Assembly: GCA_036346265.1 (NCBI GenBank)
Contig: CM070706.1
Span: forward strand, 30,363,776 to 30,427,775
Direction: 5' to 3'
Origin: Melocanna baccifera
Taxonomy: Eukaryota > Streptophyta > Magnoliopsida > Poales > Poaceae
DNA: 64,000 bases
Within the stretch, counting starts at the first letter, position 1. The number at the start of each line of letters is the position of its first letter. Position numbers and translations under genes: made by a program. The notes beneath the pieces are model-generated. The model made no database searches, had not been told where the DNA came from, and saw only the letters and a program-made list of their open reading frames with translations. Positions 13,001 to 24,598 of this stretch are shown in pieces.

Positions 13001-13309
13001 CTCACCTCGCCAGCATGCTCCTCAAACCTGATCAGAACATGTGCAATGGTGTGGTCATTGACCATTATGATGGAGGTATTGCAAACAATAACTAACTACT
13101 TCAATAGAAATTTAGGACATATGGACATTCTATTTCTTCTGTGAGAAGGCTGGTGCAAAGAATAGCCAAATGGAATACATTTTTGTTATGGAAATAGGCT
13201 TACGTACAGTAACTGAAATGGAAAGCTAAAAACAATAATATGGACACATACAGTGACTTGGTTGGTGACAGTTCTCGCCCTTGTCTTCCTCTGGATCGCC
13301 TGGGGCGGT
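10085..13309 (-). CDS. Multi-exon gene, DUF3615-like protein (5' end unresolved)
   Basis: Seven minus-strand exons join in frame with GT/AG sites: 13309-13252, 13027-12908, 12593-12504, 11976-11719, 10775-10670, 10596-10392 and 10275-10085 (stop TAA). Every junction keeps phase, giving at least 341 residues without a stop, so the gene looks intact. The N-terminal part is Arg-, Ser-, Glu- and Pro-rich and probably disordered (RGRQGRELSPTKS). The C-terminal part is compact, with HYNFTVKMNK, LYFAEVKETYGVKLYF, a Cys motif EPCDDGYCHACKNQGM and LKHPADHVGFEIGH. These resemble the grass-expanded DUF3615 domain (HYN, FAEV and Cys-x2-Cys near the end), which has no known biochemical role. The first coding exon was not found; the GC-rich island at 13.7-14.1 kb is a candidate. 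The family name is from memory; the exon chain is seen directly. Confidence 0.72.
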
Positions 13310-13709
13310 CTGCATAGAGATATCATACACAGGGTGCTGCTAAACATGCAAGAAACCAAAGGAGCATCAACTACTAAATAACTCGACGGTTTCCAACCGC
13401 AAGGCAGTAACAGTACTACTGCTCACCACATAGAAAATTAATTCATGCTCAATAATCAGCACATGCAAGATCATTTTCATAGCGCTACTGGTTAACCATC
13501 AATATCATGCGCGTAAAATAGAACATGAGCATGTATCATTCAGAAAAAGAGAACCGATCGATGCGAGCATGCAAGCAGTGTATATACAGGCTTTGTTGCT
13601 CAGCCAAAAAGGTATCTATGCCAACTTTAAAACTACATATAGGTGTTTGCAAACTTTGCACCGCACATACCTCTAGTTAATTTACTCTGTTTTCGACGCA
13701 TTATCTGGT

Positions 13710-14110
13710 TATTAACATGTGTAGGTGGCACAAACTTATCGACTGTTGGACGTGCTCATCATATTCTGGTTTCTACGTGATCAGAAAATGCAAGTTTCCA
13801 ATTAGGCGTGAGCGATCGGGATCGGCACCGCCGTCCATGGCTATGGCGATGGGGATGGGGAAGGCGTGGGCGGCCGCCGCCGGCGAGCCCCAAGAGTTGG
13901 TTGGGGAATCTGTGATCTCTCCACCTTTTCGCCCTCGACTCGTCGGTCCGACCGTCGCGTACAAGTCTGGTCGCAAATCGAATAGGTTGGGACCAGGCCA
14001 AGGCTCCAACTCTCGGATAGGCTCGATCAGGCGGGCGGGCGGGCAGGTTGGGCTGGGACAACCGGACAACTATACTTTTACTAGGCGGCTCGTTTGGAAG
14101 GTGAGAATCC
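13710..14110 (-). other. GC-rich island, candidate promoter/first exon of the 10.1-13.3 kb gene
   Basis: A GC-rich block upstream of the traced exons has a minus-strand ATG at about 13839 (MDGGADPDRSRLIGN...). The next downstream exon needs a phase-1 donor, and the visible GTAG site at the end of this frame gives the wrong phase. The connection is therefore unproven. Confidence 0.3.
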
Positions 14111-14640
14111 TGCTAAACGATTGTCATATTCTTTTCGATTTTTTAGCTAATTTTTACTAAATGTTTTTCAACGATTATTATTTATTAGGTTAATAAATCA
14201 TAACTAAAAACAATAAGTCACAATAAAAAAACACTCCTATCCCAAATGTGTCTAGATTTGTTTGTAAGACTCAGCACCCACAACTTGGCCAGCAAAGGGC
14301 CGAGGTGCTCAGGTGTGTGTTGGCAGATATATGAATCCGAGTGTTAAGCGACAGGAAACGGGTCAAAATTGGACAATCCATATTTCTGATCGGAACGAAA
14401 AACGTGCATACATTACAAATCTTGGATGCAGAAGGCTTTCCTTTCTTTCACGAATCCTAGTCAGAGGAGGCGAACCCAAAGGTATCATACATATAGGGTG
14501 CTGCTGAACATGCAATTACCTCCGAGACCGGATCATGGGCCACGGGTCGAAGAACAAGACTGATCGAAGTAATATCCAACGCAAACCCTGCAATTCCTCC
14601 GTATTTCTTGAATCTTGCACTGTCCTAAATGCAGCACCAA

Positions 14641-15253
14641 CTAACAGTGCGAACTGTGGCAGCCGTGCTTACAAGAGCCTCCGGAGTCCCCGCCCGCGCC
14701 GCTGTCGATGGGGACGCTCCCGCGCGCGTCCTTTGTCAGCACCGCGATGGAGACGGCCACGGCCGCACAGGCGCAGATGGTCGCCGCGGTGCTCACCTTC
14801 CCGCGGAACTCGCCGGCGGCATCCGCTCCGTCCTCAGCGCGCCAGCTCCAGGCGGCCACGCCGCGCACAGCGAACGCTGCAGCGGCCGCCGAGAAGAGGA
14901 GGCCCTGTGTGAGCACGTCAAAGAGGGAGACCAGCGAGGAGGTGGCCTTGTACACGACGGACAGGTAGAGCGCCAGCGCCGAGCAGACGGCCGAGATGAC
15001 GTTGGCCACCACGAAGTATCTGCAATAACACGAATCTCAAAGCATTTCCCGTATCAGGTGCTTGCACGTGGAACTATGGATGTAATGCGCCGATGAGGTC
15101 TTACAAGAGGGCGCTGTATTTGCCGTAGGAGACGACGCCGCCGCGGACGAACTGGCTCGCGGTGACCATCACGACGGCAGCGGCCACCGACAGCCCAAGC
15201 ACGGCGATCCGGAAAACGAGGCTCACCGCCTTCAACCCCTCCACCTCGGCCAT
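14641..15253 (-). CDS. CASPL: CASP-like membrane protein, array copy 1
   Basis: Two exons (15253-15105 and 15019-14641) join with a GTAAG donor and a TTGCAG acceptor to give 175 residues. CASP/CASP-like proteins are four-helix MARVEL-related membrane proteins; founding members scaffold the Casparian strip domain and recruit lignin-polymerising enzymes at the plasma membrane. TM1 (about residues 9-33) carries the signature Arg15. TM2 starts YFVVANVISAV, TM3 carries the signature Asp in SLFDVLTQGLLFS, and TM4 is ATICACAAVAVSIAVL. The tail CKHGCHSSHC is Cys/His rich, as in copies 2 and 3. Length and organisation fit the CASPL1 clade, closest from memory to grass CASPL1U. It is the first of five same-strand copies. 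Confidence 0.88.
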
Positions 15254-15367
15254 TGGCAGAGAAGACTAAGAGAACAAAGACCAAGAGCGAGAACAGGATG
15301 GGGAAGCAAGCGACGGTCAATTACTCTGAAACAGCCAAGCAAGCAACTGACTGCCAATAGCTCTGAA

Positions 15368-15374
15368 ACAAGAT
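15368..15374 (-). promoter_or_regulatory. Candidate TATA box of CASPL copy 1
   Basis: TATATAT on the minus strand, about 115 bp upstream of the copy 1 ATG, in otherwise unremarkable sequence. Confidence 0.35.
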
Positions 15375-15379
15375 ATATA

Positions 15380-16199
15380 ACAGAGTCCAGATGCTTGTAA
15401 TGGCAGTAAGCTGTGCATGCATTTAGGCGAGCAAAGCAACCATCGCTACCTCATGTCAATGATCATGAATATTGCCTCTTGTAGTTAAAAAAATTAGCTT
15501 TGGATCACCAAATGTGCACTCCATGGAAAGCTTCAAATGTCTAGACTGGCGATATTTTATAGATTTGAAGAGATTTTGCAGGATGTACATTGGGAGTAAG
15601 AGAACAGGTCAGTTCGTTGGTGAGCAACACACTCAACAGCTGCCTAGACTTGTCTGCCTCAATAACCTCAACAGCTTTTAAAATTCTTTGGTGTCACTTG
15701 TTAGTCGAAGAGTTGCTTAATTAGTTTGACAGTGAAATAGACGTCGACAATGAATTCAGGAATATTTTTTTTTATTTCGAGTTTTTCAACGGCCGAGGAA
15801 CGACATTGATCTCGAGCTTTTAGTATATCAGTACCTCAGAATGAACATTGAACAGTGAAGCTTCCTATGAAATTGATTTCTTCCAAAAGGAACAGATGCT
15901 GTGGATTTGAGACAATATCTTGAATTCATATGCAGAAGAACTAGTGTTATACTTTGCTACCCCTCCTTATACCTAGTAGTCCTCTAGATCAAATCAAAGT
16001 TATGAGATACGGTACGGACGTACACGATATCAAGAATATAGTTGATAAACCTTGTAGAGAGTCCAAATAACGACAATGAAACAATCACGATGAGAGAAAG
16101 ATTTAGCGAAACCGGCGTAAATTCTTTAAGCACGACCTCAAAAGATTACAAAGGATTCTCTCTCTCTCTCTCAGCCATCTCGAACAGTTTTAGAATCTT
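15380..16199. other. Upstream flank of CASPL copy 1, no gene seen
   Basis: AT-rich. A (CT)n run lies near 16158-16172. No supported coding frame. Confidence 0.3.
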
Positions 16200-16620
16200 T
16201 GGATCCTTGACTTATATAAGAATTTAGTGCTAAAGAATAACCTAACCTCAAGTCCTCGCATGCACCTATTGCTTTGGATACATTGGCTTGTGGCTTGGAT
16301 TCCTATGACCACCACTCATAACTTTACATAGTACTTATCTTTCTCCAAAGACAAACAGAAATCCGATTTTAAAGAGAAGTAGAAGTGATAATCCTATTTT
16401 GAAATTCTTGTAGCATACCTCTCTAAATCATAATAGGAGTCATTGTACTCAACAACTAGCATGTAAAGCCAAGAAGAAACAATAGAACTTCAATTAAACA
16501 ATTGTGCCAAGTCACCGAAATTTAATTCAGGTCAACGCTGACAATTGCACCCATGCCAACAGCTTGTTTCGCCTTTGACGGCTTTGATCATTCACACTTC
16601 TTGAACAGACTCAGAAATAG
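16200..16620. repeat. Direct duplicated segment, copy A
   Basis: It matches 17950-18360 in the same orientation. Shared words include TATATAAGAATTT-type starts, GCTTGGATTC, ACAACTAGCATGTAAAGCCA and TGACAATTGCACCCA. Many substitutions indicate an old duplication. The MULE-like element lies between the copies. Confidence 0.7.
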
Positions 16621-16705
16621 GGTTTAGTGTATATTTTGTTCGTTAACTCTTCAGCTAGTCTAATTTTCGTCATTTATTTGTAAAACTGAATAGAACACGC
16701 CCTCC

Positions 16706-17860
16706 GACTGTCATAACCAGAGCACTAAGGGTGCGCTCAGAACAGCGGCAGCGATGGGTGACGGGCGATGGGCGATATTTTCACTGTAGTGCGTACAGTG
16801 CTACAGTGAAAAAAAATTTTGTTTTTTTCGATTTTTTTTTAAAATTTACTTATACTTTTTTTTCGTTTTTTATTTTCGGTTTTTTTACATTTAGTTATAC
16901 ATAATAAACCAACTCAGCTACAGTGTTTTTTCAGCCAGCTACAATATTTTTTCAGCAAAAACCAAAAGCCATCGCTATTCCGATCCCCCCTAAAACCTCT
17001 TTGGCCGGGGAACAATGGTTTTTTCCAACGTGGCACCCAGCAGGGGTCCAGTAGGCAAAACATGGCGGCCAAGTCAGCATGATTATCAAATAAATTTTTT
17101 AAAAAATTGCTCCACCGACAACGACCTCCCCACCAACACCGACGCCCCTTCCTCCTCCCGACAACCCGCTCTCTTTCCTCCCCCAAATCCAGTGCACTGT
17201 ACAGCATAGCTCCGAATGCTGGCGGTGACTCTGGTTGATGCCGGCGGCTCCGGCGCAGTGGTCCCAGCTCCGGCATGGGCGACGCGATGCAAGCGAGTGG
17301 ACGCGGCTCCGAGAACTATGCCTCTCGGGATCCAGTGAGGGAAGGCGGTTTGAGCTCCTCAAAAACTGCAGTCACCATGGGAGGCCATTCGAGCTTGGTG
17401 CAACCAGGTGGAAAGCCAAATTGGGGGTGGGGCAGCAACCAGGGTAGTGGAATCGGGGAGCAGCAAGCCCAAATTAGTCCAAATCGAGTTGCCTCCGCCG
17501 ACCTAGCATGAATCAAGGGCACTGGATCTAGCAGCATGGCACTTCGGCGTTGGCAAGGTGGTCCGCCGCAAGGAGGCCGAGCTCATCGAGGAGGAGGTCG
17601 TTGGAGATAAAGAGGAGCACGCCAAGACGGCGTCCCGGAGGATGGCGCAAGGGGATGCGGCGAGGACGTGGATGGTACCCTGCCTTGTCCGTTGCCGGCG
17701 GCCCTGGGATTAGGGGCTGGCACAAGGAGACAGACAGACAGAGGGAGAAGACCGTCCCAATCATCTATTTGACCATATAGGATCCAACTTGGCAAGCCAA
17801 GTCGATCAAAACCGCTGTTCCTCGGCCGGAGGGGCTTAACCGCTTAAGTGCTCTGGTTTT
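16706..17860. mobile_element. MULE-like element with a GC-rich interior
   Basis: Long terminal inverted repeats: the right end, read in reverse, gives AACCAGAGCACTTAA, then CCGGCCGAGGAACAGCGGTT. The left end gives AACCAGAGCACTAA, then, after a nested MITE, TGGCCGGGGAACAATGGTT. Extended inverted repeats of this type are typical of Mutator-like elements. The expected 9-bp TSD is not evident. The interior (17120-17760) is GC-rich and may be a captured gene fragment: a plus frame near 17530-17690 reads KVVRRKEAELIEEEVVGDKE before breaking. No transposase is seen. Confidence 0.55.
16729..16990. mobile_element. Tourist-like MITE nested in the MULE left TIR (TAA TSD)
   Basis: The ends are GGGTGCGCTCAGAACAGCG and CATCGCTATTCCGATCCCCC, flanked by TAA at 16726-16728 and 16991-16993. 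Removing it restores the MULE inverted repeat. Confidence 0.75.
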
Positions 17861-17949
17861 ACTAGTTGAAGGACAGTTCAGTTCAGTTTTGTAAGTGATG
17901 AACAAAAAATATATAAACTAAAGAGTTAAGAGACAAAATATGTACTTAA

Positions 17950-18360
17950 TTCTTGCTCATATAAGAATCTCGTACTAAAAAATAACTATCTTCAAGTCCT
18001 CTGGTGCACCTCTTGCTTCTCATGACTTGGTTTGTAGCTTGGATTCATATGGCCACCCCTCATAGCTTTATATAGTGTCTCTAGTTCTACTATAAAGAGA
18101 AGTAAGAGTTTTAATCCTATTATGATTCATTTGAAAATCCAGTAGCATATTTATAGGACAAGATATAACTCACTATACCCAACAACTAGCATGTAAAGCC
18201 AAGAAGAAACAATATAGAACTTCGAACCAACAATTGTGCCAAATCAGCAAAAATTAATTCAGCTCAATGCTGACAATTGCACCCACGCCCACAGCTTGCT
18301 TCGTCTTTGATGGGCTTTGATCATTCACACATCTTGAACAGATTCAGCAATATTACTACC
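17950..18360. repeat. Direct duplicated segment, copy B
   Basis: The partner of 16200-16620, about 1.74 kb downstream in the same orientation. Confidence 0.7.
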
Positions 18361-19308
18361 TGAATGTTGGTTGAAAATGGGCTGACAATAAAAAAATCAC
18401 CTGCGTATTTGATCAGATAGGTTCAAATTTTCAGAAGTCTGTGCATGAAAACCAATTATGTTTCATAATTCTACAAGATGTTTGATGAGTACACGAGTTT
18501 AGTTTCAGCGAAGTCAACTGAACTCCATCTCCATGTAAATCAAGCTGAAACTGTCATAGTTTTGTATGTAACCTGTCCCTGTCTTTTGTCCCTTGTCAAA
18601 CCAAGGCAAAATATTACATTGTGACGCTTCAAACTCGAATCAATTCTGAAAAATCCTATAACCTTTTTACTGTCCTGAGAAATCCTGTAATCGATATATA
18701 GTACACGCAAACAATGAAACAATGTGAAAAACGGATATGCGAAGAAGAAACGAGAAGATAAGAGATTAAGCCAGTTAGTCCTATTACCAAGCACTGAAAT
18801 GATTGTTGAGAATCTGGATAAATTGAATGTTCCATGCAGACAAACATACTAGCATTAATTTATACAATTTACCCTTTTTTTGTTTGGCTCAACAAGTAAC
18901 GATGAAGAGGTTATAAATCACTTCAAATTAATACTATTTTTTGTATGAGAAAGTACAGAACGTGTTAAGCATGTTTGGATACAAAAACATCTAAGCCTTG
19001 ACTGTTTGTATGGTAGTTAGCTTTGTTAAGTACTAAGGGAGGGGCTACTCGGTGATCACTCTCAATATAAAAATTGCAATAGGTGCAGCACAAATGGCTA
19101 TGCAGCAGCCGACAAGTATACCTGCTGCTCCCTATTTCCATGACTTCTTGACATCACGTTCAGTATCCACTTCCATATCCATAATCTTAATCGAATATGT
19201 ATACAAATTCTTGGCAGCAAGAAAACGTACAGATCTGACAGAAAGAAAACGAACAGCAGAGCCCCCTCCATTATTTTTTTACTAGCACTCTGCACTTCAT
19301 TACTTGAA
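18361..19308. other. Intergenic, 3' flank of CASPL copy 2
   Basis: No supported frame. This is AT-rich sequence downstream of the copy 2 stop codon. Confidence 0.3.
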
Positions 19309-19875
19309 CTAATGATGGCAATGGCAGCCACGCCCACAACCCTGCTCCGATGACTTGGGTTCAGCTCCTTCGAAAGAAACCGAAACAGGCACATCCTTGA
19401 TGTACAGCGAGACCGACAAGGTGACGGCGGCCGCCAGCGAGATGGCCCCGGACCCGTGGACCCCCCGACAGAACTCGCCGGCCGTCTTGCAGACACCCCT
19501 GATCCTCCGGCCGCACGAGCCAAAGTCGTCCACCGCGAACGACAGCGCCGAGGACGAGTAGAGCAGCACCTGCGCGGCCGTGTCGATGAGCTCGGCCAGC
19601 GACTTGGCCGCGCTCGCCTCCTCCTTCCTGCCGCGCACCGTCAGGTACGCCGCCGCCGCCTGCAGAACTGCCGATATCACGTTGGCGGCCAAGGAATACC
19701 TCAAGGAGTTGTAGTCGCTGTAGGAGACGTTGCTCGCAGGAGCGCTGCTCCCGGAGGCGGTGGGCTGGGTGGCCGAGGCCATCATGACCGCCGACGCCAC
19801 CGACAGCGCCATGGTCGCGATGCGGAGCGCGAGGCTGGCCGCGTCCGACCCGCCGGCTGACTTGGAACCAGCCAT
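19309..19875 (-). CDS. CASPL: CASP-like membrane protein, intronless array copy 2
   Basis: A single uninterrupted frame of 188 residues. It has the four-helix CASP-like plan: TM1 with Arg18 (LALRIATMALSVASAVMM), an extracellular loop, TM2 starting YSLAANVISAVLQ, TM3 with Asp in ELIDTAAQVLLYSSSALSF, and TM4 AISLAAAVTLSVSLY. The tail ends CGRGCHCHH. The sister copies have an intron exactly before the conserved Tyr that opens TM2. Here coding sequence continues across that point without insertion or deletion, so the intron has been cleanly lost. No poly-A tract or target duplication marks it as a full retrocopy. The likely role is the same as copy 1. Confidence 0.9.
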   Translation of the reverse strand: MAGSKSAGGSDAASLALRIATMALSVASAVMMASATQPTASGSSAPASNVSYSDYNSLRYSLAANVISAVLQAAAAYLTVRGRKEEASAAKSLAELIDTAAQVLLYSSSALSFAVDDFGSCGRRIRGVCKTAGEFCRGVHGSGAISLAAAVTLSVSLYIKDVPVSVSFEGAEPKSSEQGCGRGCHCHH

Positions 19876-19929
19876 GGGACAAGCTCAGTTCCAACCGGGC
19901 TATAGCTCATCGCAAGTAGCTAGCTAGAT

Positions 19930-20490
19930 AAATCAGCTTCTAATCAACAAGTTTTTTTTTCGAGAACATTATTAACAAGTGTTTTATTTTTAATCTTTTT
20001 GCCAATGATATATGTGGGTAGTTAGATGATAATTAGACTAGTTGAAATCTGTGAACGAATGAGGTTAAGGCCACATGGTAATCACTAATCAATAGTGCGA
20101 TCGATCGCCCTCACGAGCAATGATAGGAGTGAGTTAAGATTATATATAGTTGATGTCGGTGGTGTTCTATTCCCGTAAGTACAACCCCTAGGTTTGGGCT
20201 GATAGATTAACCATCCTCAACGAAGAAAAAAAAATCCTTTTTTTTGCGAACAACGAAGATAAAGTCTCACTTCTTATCTCATCGATCGTTTGTATACTAC
20301 GGCTACTTGCACCATCAATTTGTCTATTTTAAATTTCATATGAATGATTAGTACGCGTTCTTATCCATAGTTAGGGAATTTGTGTTCGATGCACCACGAA
20401 AAAAAAACTTATTTTTTAAGTTTAAACCCTTCCTATTTGCTGGATATAAGCTCAAATAATTACTTTGGTCCAATGGCCCGCCAAGTCCCT
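19930..20490. other. Upstream flank of CASPL copy 2
   Basis: AT-rich. A TATATATA-type word near 20140 is about 265 bp upstream of the ATG and is a weak TATA candidate. No gene seen. Confidence 0.3.
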
Positions 20491-20491
20491 T

Positions 20492-20773
20492 TTTTGCCTG
20501 TTCTTTTTTGCTGCGGCTTATAGTTTTTGGCTGAAATTTTTAAATTTTAGCTGCTTGCGATAGAGATTACAGAGAGAGATACTTACTTGCGATTTTGGAT
20601 GGTACAGATGTTGGGCTTTTAACGTGTACTATAATTAACTTGTAGATCTCATCTTAAAAAATACTCCGTTTGAAAGTTAGGTACTGTAGCAGAAGTCAAA
20701 AGCCAAAAGCTGAAAAGAACAGGGTCGTAGTAAAAGCCCAAAGCCGTTTTGAGAAGCTGAAAAGAACATACCC
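20492..20773. mobile_element. MITE, GCCTGTTCTTTTTTGC family
   Basis: The left end GCCTGTTCTTTTTTGCTGCG mirrors the right end GCTGAAAAGAACATACCC. A second internal end-like word (AAGCTGAAAAGAACAGG near 20718-20734) suggests a nested or duplicated terminus. Related to the element at 6548. Confidence 0.55.
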
Positions 20774-20799
20774 TTTATTAAAACAAAATCCAGTTCAGG

Positions 20800-22400
20800 C
20801 TTAATTCCAAATAGCGATGTCTTCTAGCTTCTAGCAGCCAAAAATCGTTTGAAACACAATAGCTTCTTAACACGATTTTTTTTCTTTCCATTATCCGTAG
20901 AGATATAACATTATTCTTCTTTTTCTCTTCTATTTTTTTCTTCATTTTCCTTTAATTGTATAACTCAAAAAAGAAGTGTGTAGTACTGGTATGACAACAG
21001 AGAGAAGTGAATGGTACCGTCCAAAATTTTTCTCAAGTATTCTAGATTCTCTTCTCAAATAACTACAAAGTTACTGAGAATTAAATCCACAAGCAAAATC
21101 CCAAATCAAATTGACCAAGCAATCAAACTCTGAGAAAATTCAAATCCTAGAGGTCTAACCTCCACACATGGCAATGGACTGACCTCTCTCCTATCAGTCT
21201 GACCACTATGAACAGTGATTTTTGGCAAAGCTACAGTAAAAAACAGCACTATTGCGAATCCAAACATTTATATAACTTTTGACCCGACGATCCAAAAGTC
21301 ATGAGACTTTGGCACACCTTACTTAAAGTCTCAGGAATCTATTCCATCCTTGGATCACAAAAATTCATATCAAAGTTCAGACCTTTTTCAATTTGAAGCA
21401 ATATTGTCTCAAAAATGGGCAAAAATATGAAAACGGTGAATACAGCTTGTTCGTGGGCAAAAAAAGATCAAGATGACTCTAGATATATTTTCATATATTA
21501 CAACAAGTTAGAACACCGAAGCAATCAAGCCAAAAAGCCTTGGATCATAAATCACTCGATGAGACCAAAATTTGCAAGAATCGAGAAACTTTGTGAACTT
21601 GTTATCAAAGTAATTAGATGGGTAGATATTGATTTTCAGATACTATCTTCATCTCTTACATGTCTTTGACATGATATGATCAAGAAGAGAGAAGAGAGAA
21701 GAGAAGAAGAAAAACCAATCAAAACAAGTGCAAATCAATCAATACAAGAAATATTTATAGAGATAAATAAAGATAGATGTATTGCAACTTGAGAAGAAAA
21801 ATTTTATAGCCACTCTACCTTAGAGAACATAGAGTACACCACATTACTCTTCTCTCAAACCCTAATCCTAAAACACGAATACTTGGTCTCAAGAGAGAAA
21901 GGTTGGATGCTTAACAACAAATCTCCATCCCAACCCCTTAGATAGATGAACTAGTTAGCCACATTTAACTCTTAGTAGAAACTATCCATTTAGTACAATG
22001 GAGAAAACTCGATAATATCATACACACGGGTTTTAACTCACACAATTCATTTATGTATGCTTTTCAAAATGCATAAACTTGAATCCGCTAAGTCATAAGC
22101 TTTGAACCAACTTGATTACACTAGCTTCTCTATGACCTAAACCATCTTCCCAAGCGTCGCTCGCGCGCTGCGGTTTTATTCTCAAGCCGTTTCCGGTATT
22201 TTGGTTAAACTACCAAAATACCCTTCTATTGATCCGATCTTCTCCTTCTATTATAAACAATCGTCATGTTTGTCCCGTGTAGGTGCACCACTGGTTGGCT
22301 ATACATTAGTAAGTCTCTTCCATTCTGATTCCACTAGACTACTTCTCATTTGGACCAACTATGCCACATAGTGCAACCATCTCAGGATTCTAAATTTCAA
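20800..22400. other. Intergenic, no gene seen
   Basis: AT-rich sequence with a GAGAA-rich patch at 21680-21710. The plus frame at 21415-21669 has no recognisable domain. Confidence 0.3.
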
Positions 22401-22409
22401 CATCTATAA

Positions 22410-22790
22410 ACAAAAAATCATTTCTAGTTAGCCATAAGGCCCATCAAACAGCCCCAAAAAGAATAACAAGGAAGCGAGTGGATTTGTATCCTGCAGGTTT
22501 TTAAAATCTCTCACAAAAATGTCCAACCCCTAGAGGTAACTCATCCCAATTCAGCACAACTCTGATAACACACCAAGTGAAACGAGCGATGCTGCAATTG
22601 AACATAATATGGTCAGCTGTTTCAATCTCTCCACAGAGCTTACACTGGCTACCCCCTGCCATTTTCTTTTAACCAATTGCTCCGCAGAAAGGATTCTGTT
22701 ACGTACGCATGAGCATCCAAAGAAAATTCTTAATCTTTAAAGGAGGTTTGGCATCCCAAATCTCTTTCAATCTAATTATCGAGCCCAACA
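22410..22790 (-). pseudogene. LINE ORF2 C-terminal fragment (zf-RVT)
   Basis: On the minus strand PPLKIKNFLWML is followed by SQCKLCGEIETADHIMFNC, the C-x2-C...H-x4-C zinc-binding core of plant LINE reverse transcriptases, and then RFTWCVIRVVLNWDELP. Stops and frame breaks are present. Parts of the same fragment recur at 31651-31790 and 38498-38590. Confidence 0.75.
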
Positions 22791-23399
22791 AATGGTATAC
22801 ATACGAATTTGTACTAGGATTGAATCCACGACGGTGCCGACTCCTGCAGGAAGGGGCCTTCTTATCCTACTGCACTAGTTTCAGTTTACAAGTTGATCAG
22901 CTGAAACTGTTTTTCGAATTCGATTTGTCGCAACAAATAAATTACGTACGTCGTCTCTCCCTCTCCAAATTGCTTGTGTTGACGATTTCATCTGGTTCCA
23001 TTGCCGAGATGAAGATGATGAGAGTCACTAACGAAGAAAGGAAGATATCCTAATCATAACCTTCAACCAGTTTGTATTATTGAGCTAAATTTAATTGAAC
23101 TCTTCAAGCGGTTGAAAAGACCAGCAGTGGTTAGACTCAGCTAGATTTAAATCACAAAATACAACACTGGTCATCGGTGACTCACTGAGGTAAGGTAAGG
23201 TAGGTATTGAGATAAGATTGCTGTTAGGTGTTGCTCGAATTTAGTAGTCCACGCCCCGGATTCCACAATCTTCAGATCTTCAGTTGCAGCCGCGTTTTCG
23301 GCCTAGTTTTTTTACATATGATTCAGTAAAGAAATTTCTCTCTCTGCCTATTATACTGAAAGTAAATCATCACTGAAAAGAAAAGTATTGTAGTTCTGA
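22637..23399. repeat. Duplicated block X (LINE-derived, intact copy)
   Basis: The same block occurs upstream of CASPL copy 4, split by the copia element (31651-32143 and 38253-38497). There it is followed by a second partial copy of its first part (38498-38650). Shared landmarks are TTACACTGGCTACCCCCTGC, ATTACGTACGTCGTCTCTCC and GTAAGGTAAGGTAGGTATTG. Confidence 0.85.
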
Positions 23400-23860
23400 C
23401 GGTCTGAATGATTGCACTTAGAGAATGGTTCAAACTACATGTTCCCTGTTATCCCCTCACGCAGTGGCAATTATCGCATTGTTAGACTTGTAACAGAAGT
23501 TTGTTGGGAGGTCTTCGACCAGAGCATTATACAAACCTGTATTGTTTAGTATTATTAGAGTACTATTAGAGTATGTACATTAACTGGCAATACACAGCTT
23601 ATATATTCCCGGACACTGACATTCTTTCACAAGCTCCTTCCTCTATGAAACAAACTACATTGAACTGCAAATGTCTAGAGATAACAAACTTGTCAAGTAA
23701 ATACAACTGCAACAAACAAACAGCGCAATACAATTTTCCAACAAGTTTTCGATTATAACGTAGTTACAGCAAATTGGCCACCATCTGATTATTGAGAAAT
23801 GCGGTAGATTATTCAAAGCACTCAACCAAATGTTCGTAATTTCTCAAAAAAAAAAACTAA

Positions 23861-24537
23861 TTAATGCTTGTGGTGGCACCCATGCCCGCATTCGGACTCC
23901 GAGTCCGAGCCCGAGTCCGACCCGTCCCCGAAAGACAGCCGCGCGTTCTTCGCCACCTCGGCGGCCGTCACGGTGACGGCGGCGGCGAGCGAGATGTAGA
24001 TGGCCACGTGCACCTGGCTGCAGAAGTTGCTGGTGTCGCCGGCGCAAACACTGACGCGGCGGCCGTAGGCCGAGCAGTAGGTCATGTCCCCTGCAGCGAA
24101 GGCGGCGCCGGTGGACGAGTAGAGCAACGCCGGCACGACGGCGTCGAGCAGCGACAGGAGCACCTTGGAGCAGTCGTCGGCGCCCTTCTTCCAGATGCTG
24201 AGGAAGATGGCGATCGCCTCCAGAAACGCCGCGATGAAGTTGGCCACCACCAGGTACCTGCATGCACGCACGCAAAACCCAAGCTCAGATACGTTATAAG
24301 TATAAATACGTGTGTACATGTACATGAGAAGAAGCGTAGGTATGTATATACGTACATGAAGGGGCCGAAGTCTCTGTACGTGATGGTGTGCGTTGGGGCG
24401 CCGTACTGGTAGATGGTGCACTGGCTCGCCGTGGCCATTAGAGCCGCCGCCGCCAGCGCCAGCGCCATGGCGGCGATGCGGCCGGCGACGTTGACCGCGT
24501 TCGGGCCCTTCGACTTGGACTTCTCCTCGTCTGACAT
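23861..24537 (-). CDS. CASPL: CASP-like membrane protein, array copy 3
   Basis: Exons 24537-24356 (182 nt) and 24257-23861 (397 nt) join through a GTACGT donor and GCATGCAG acceptor, splitting the Met codon before YLVVANFIAAF. This is the same position and phase as in copies 1, 4 and 5. The product is 192 residues with four helices. TM1 has Arg20 (AGRIAAMALALAAAALM), TM3 has the conserved Asp (SLLDAVVPALLYSSTGAAF), and four Cys lie around the second loop (TYCSAYGRRVSVCAGDTSNFC). The tail is acidic then Cys/His rich (ESECGHGCHHKH). A good TATA box lies 62-71 bp upstream of the ATG. Expected at the plasma membrane as an oligomeric scaffold. Confidence 0.9.
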
Positions 24538-24598
24538 GATCGATCGATCGAGGAGGCAGTGATCGAGAGAGATGAGCTAGCTAGGAGGAGGAAGAAGG

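Noticed and set aside
13759..14069. Arg/Pro-rich minus frames as a separate gene
   Set aside because: Two overlapping frames in the GC-rich island without domains; more likely promoter or 5' exon sequence of the downstream gene.
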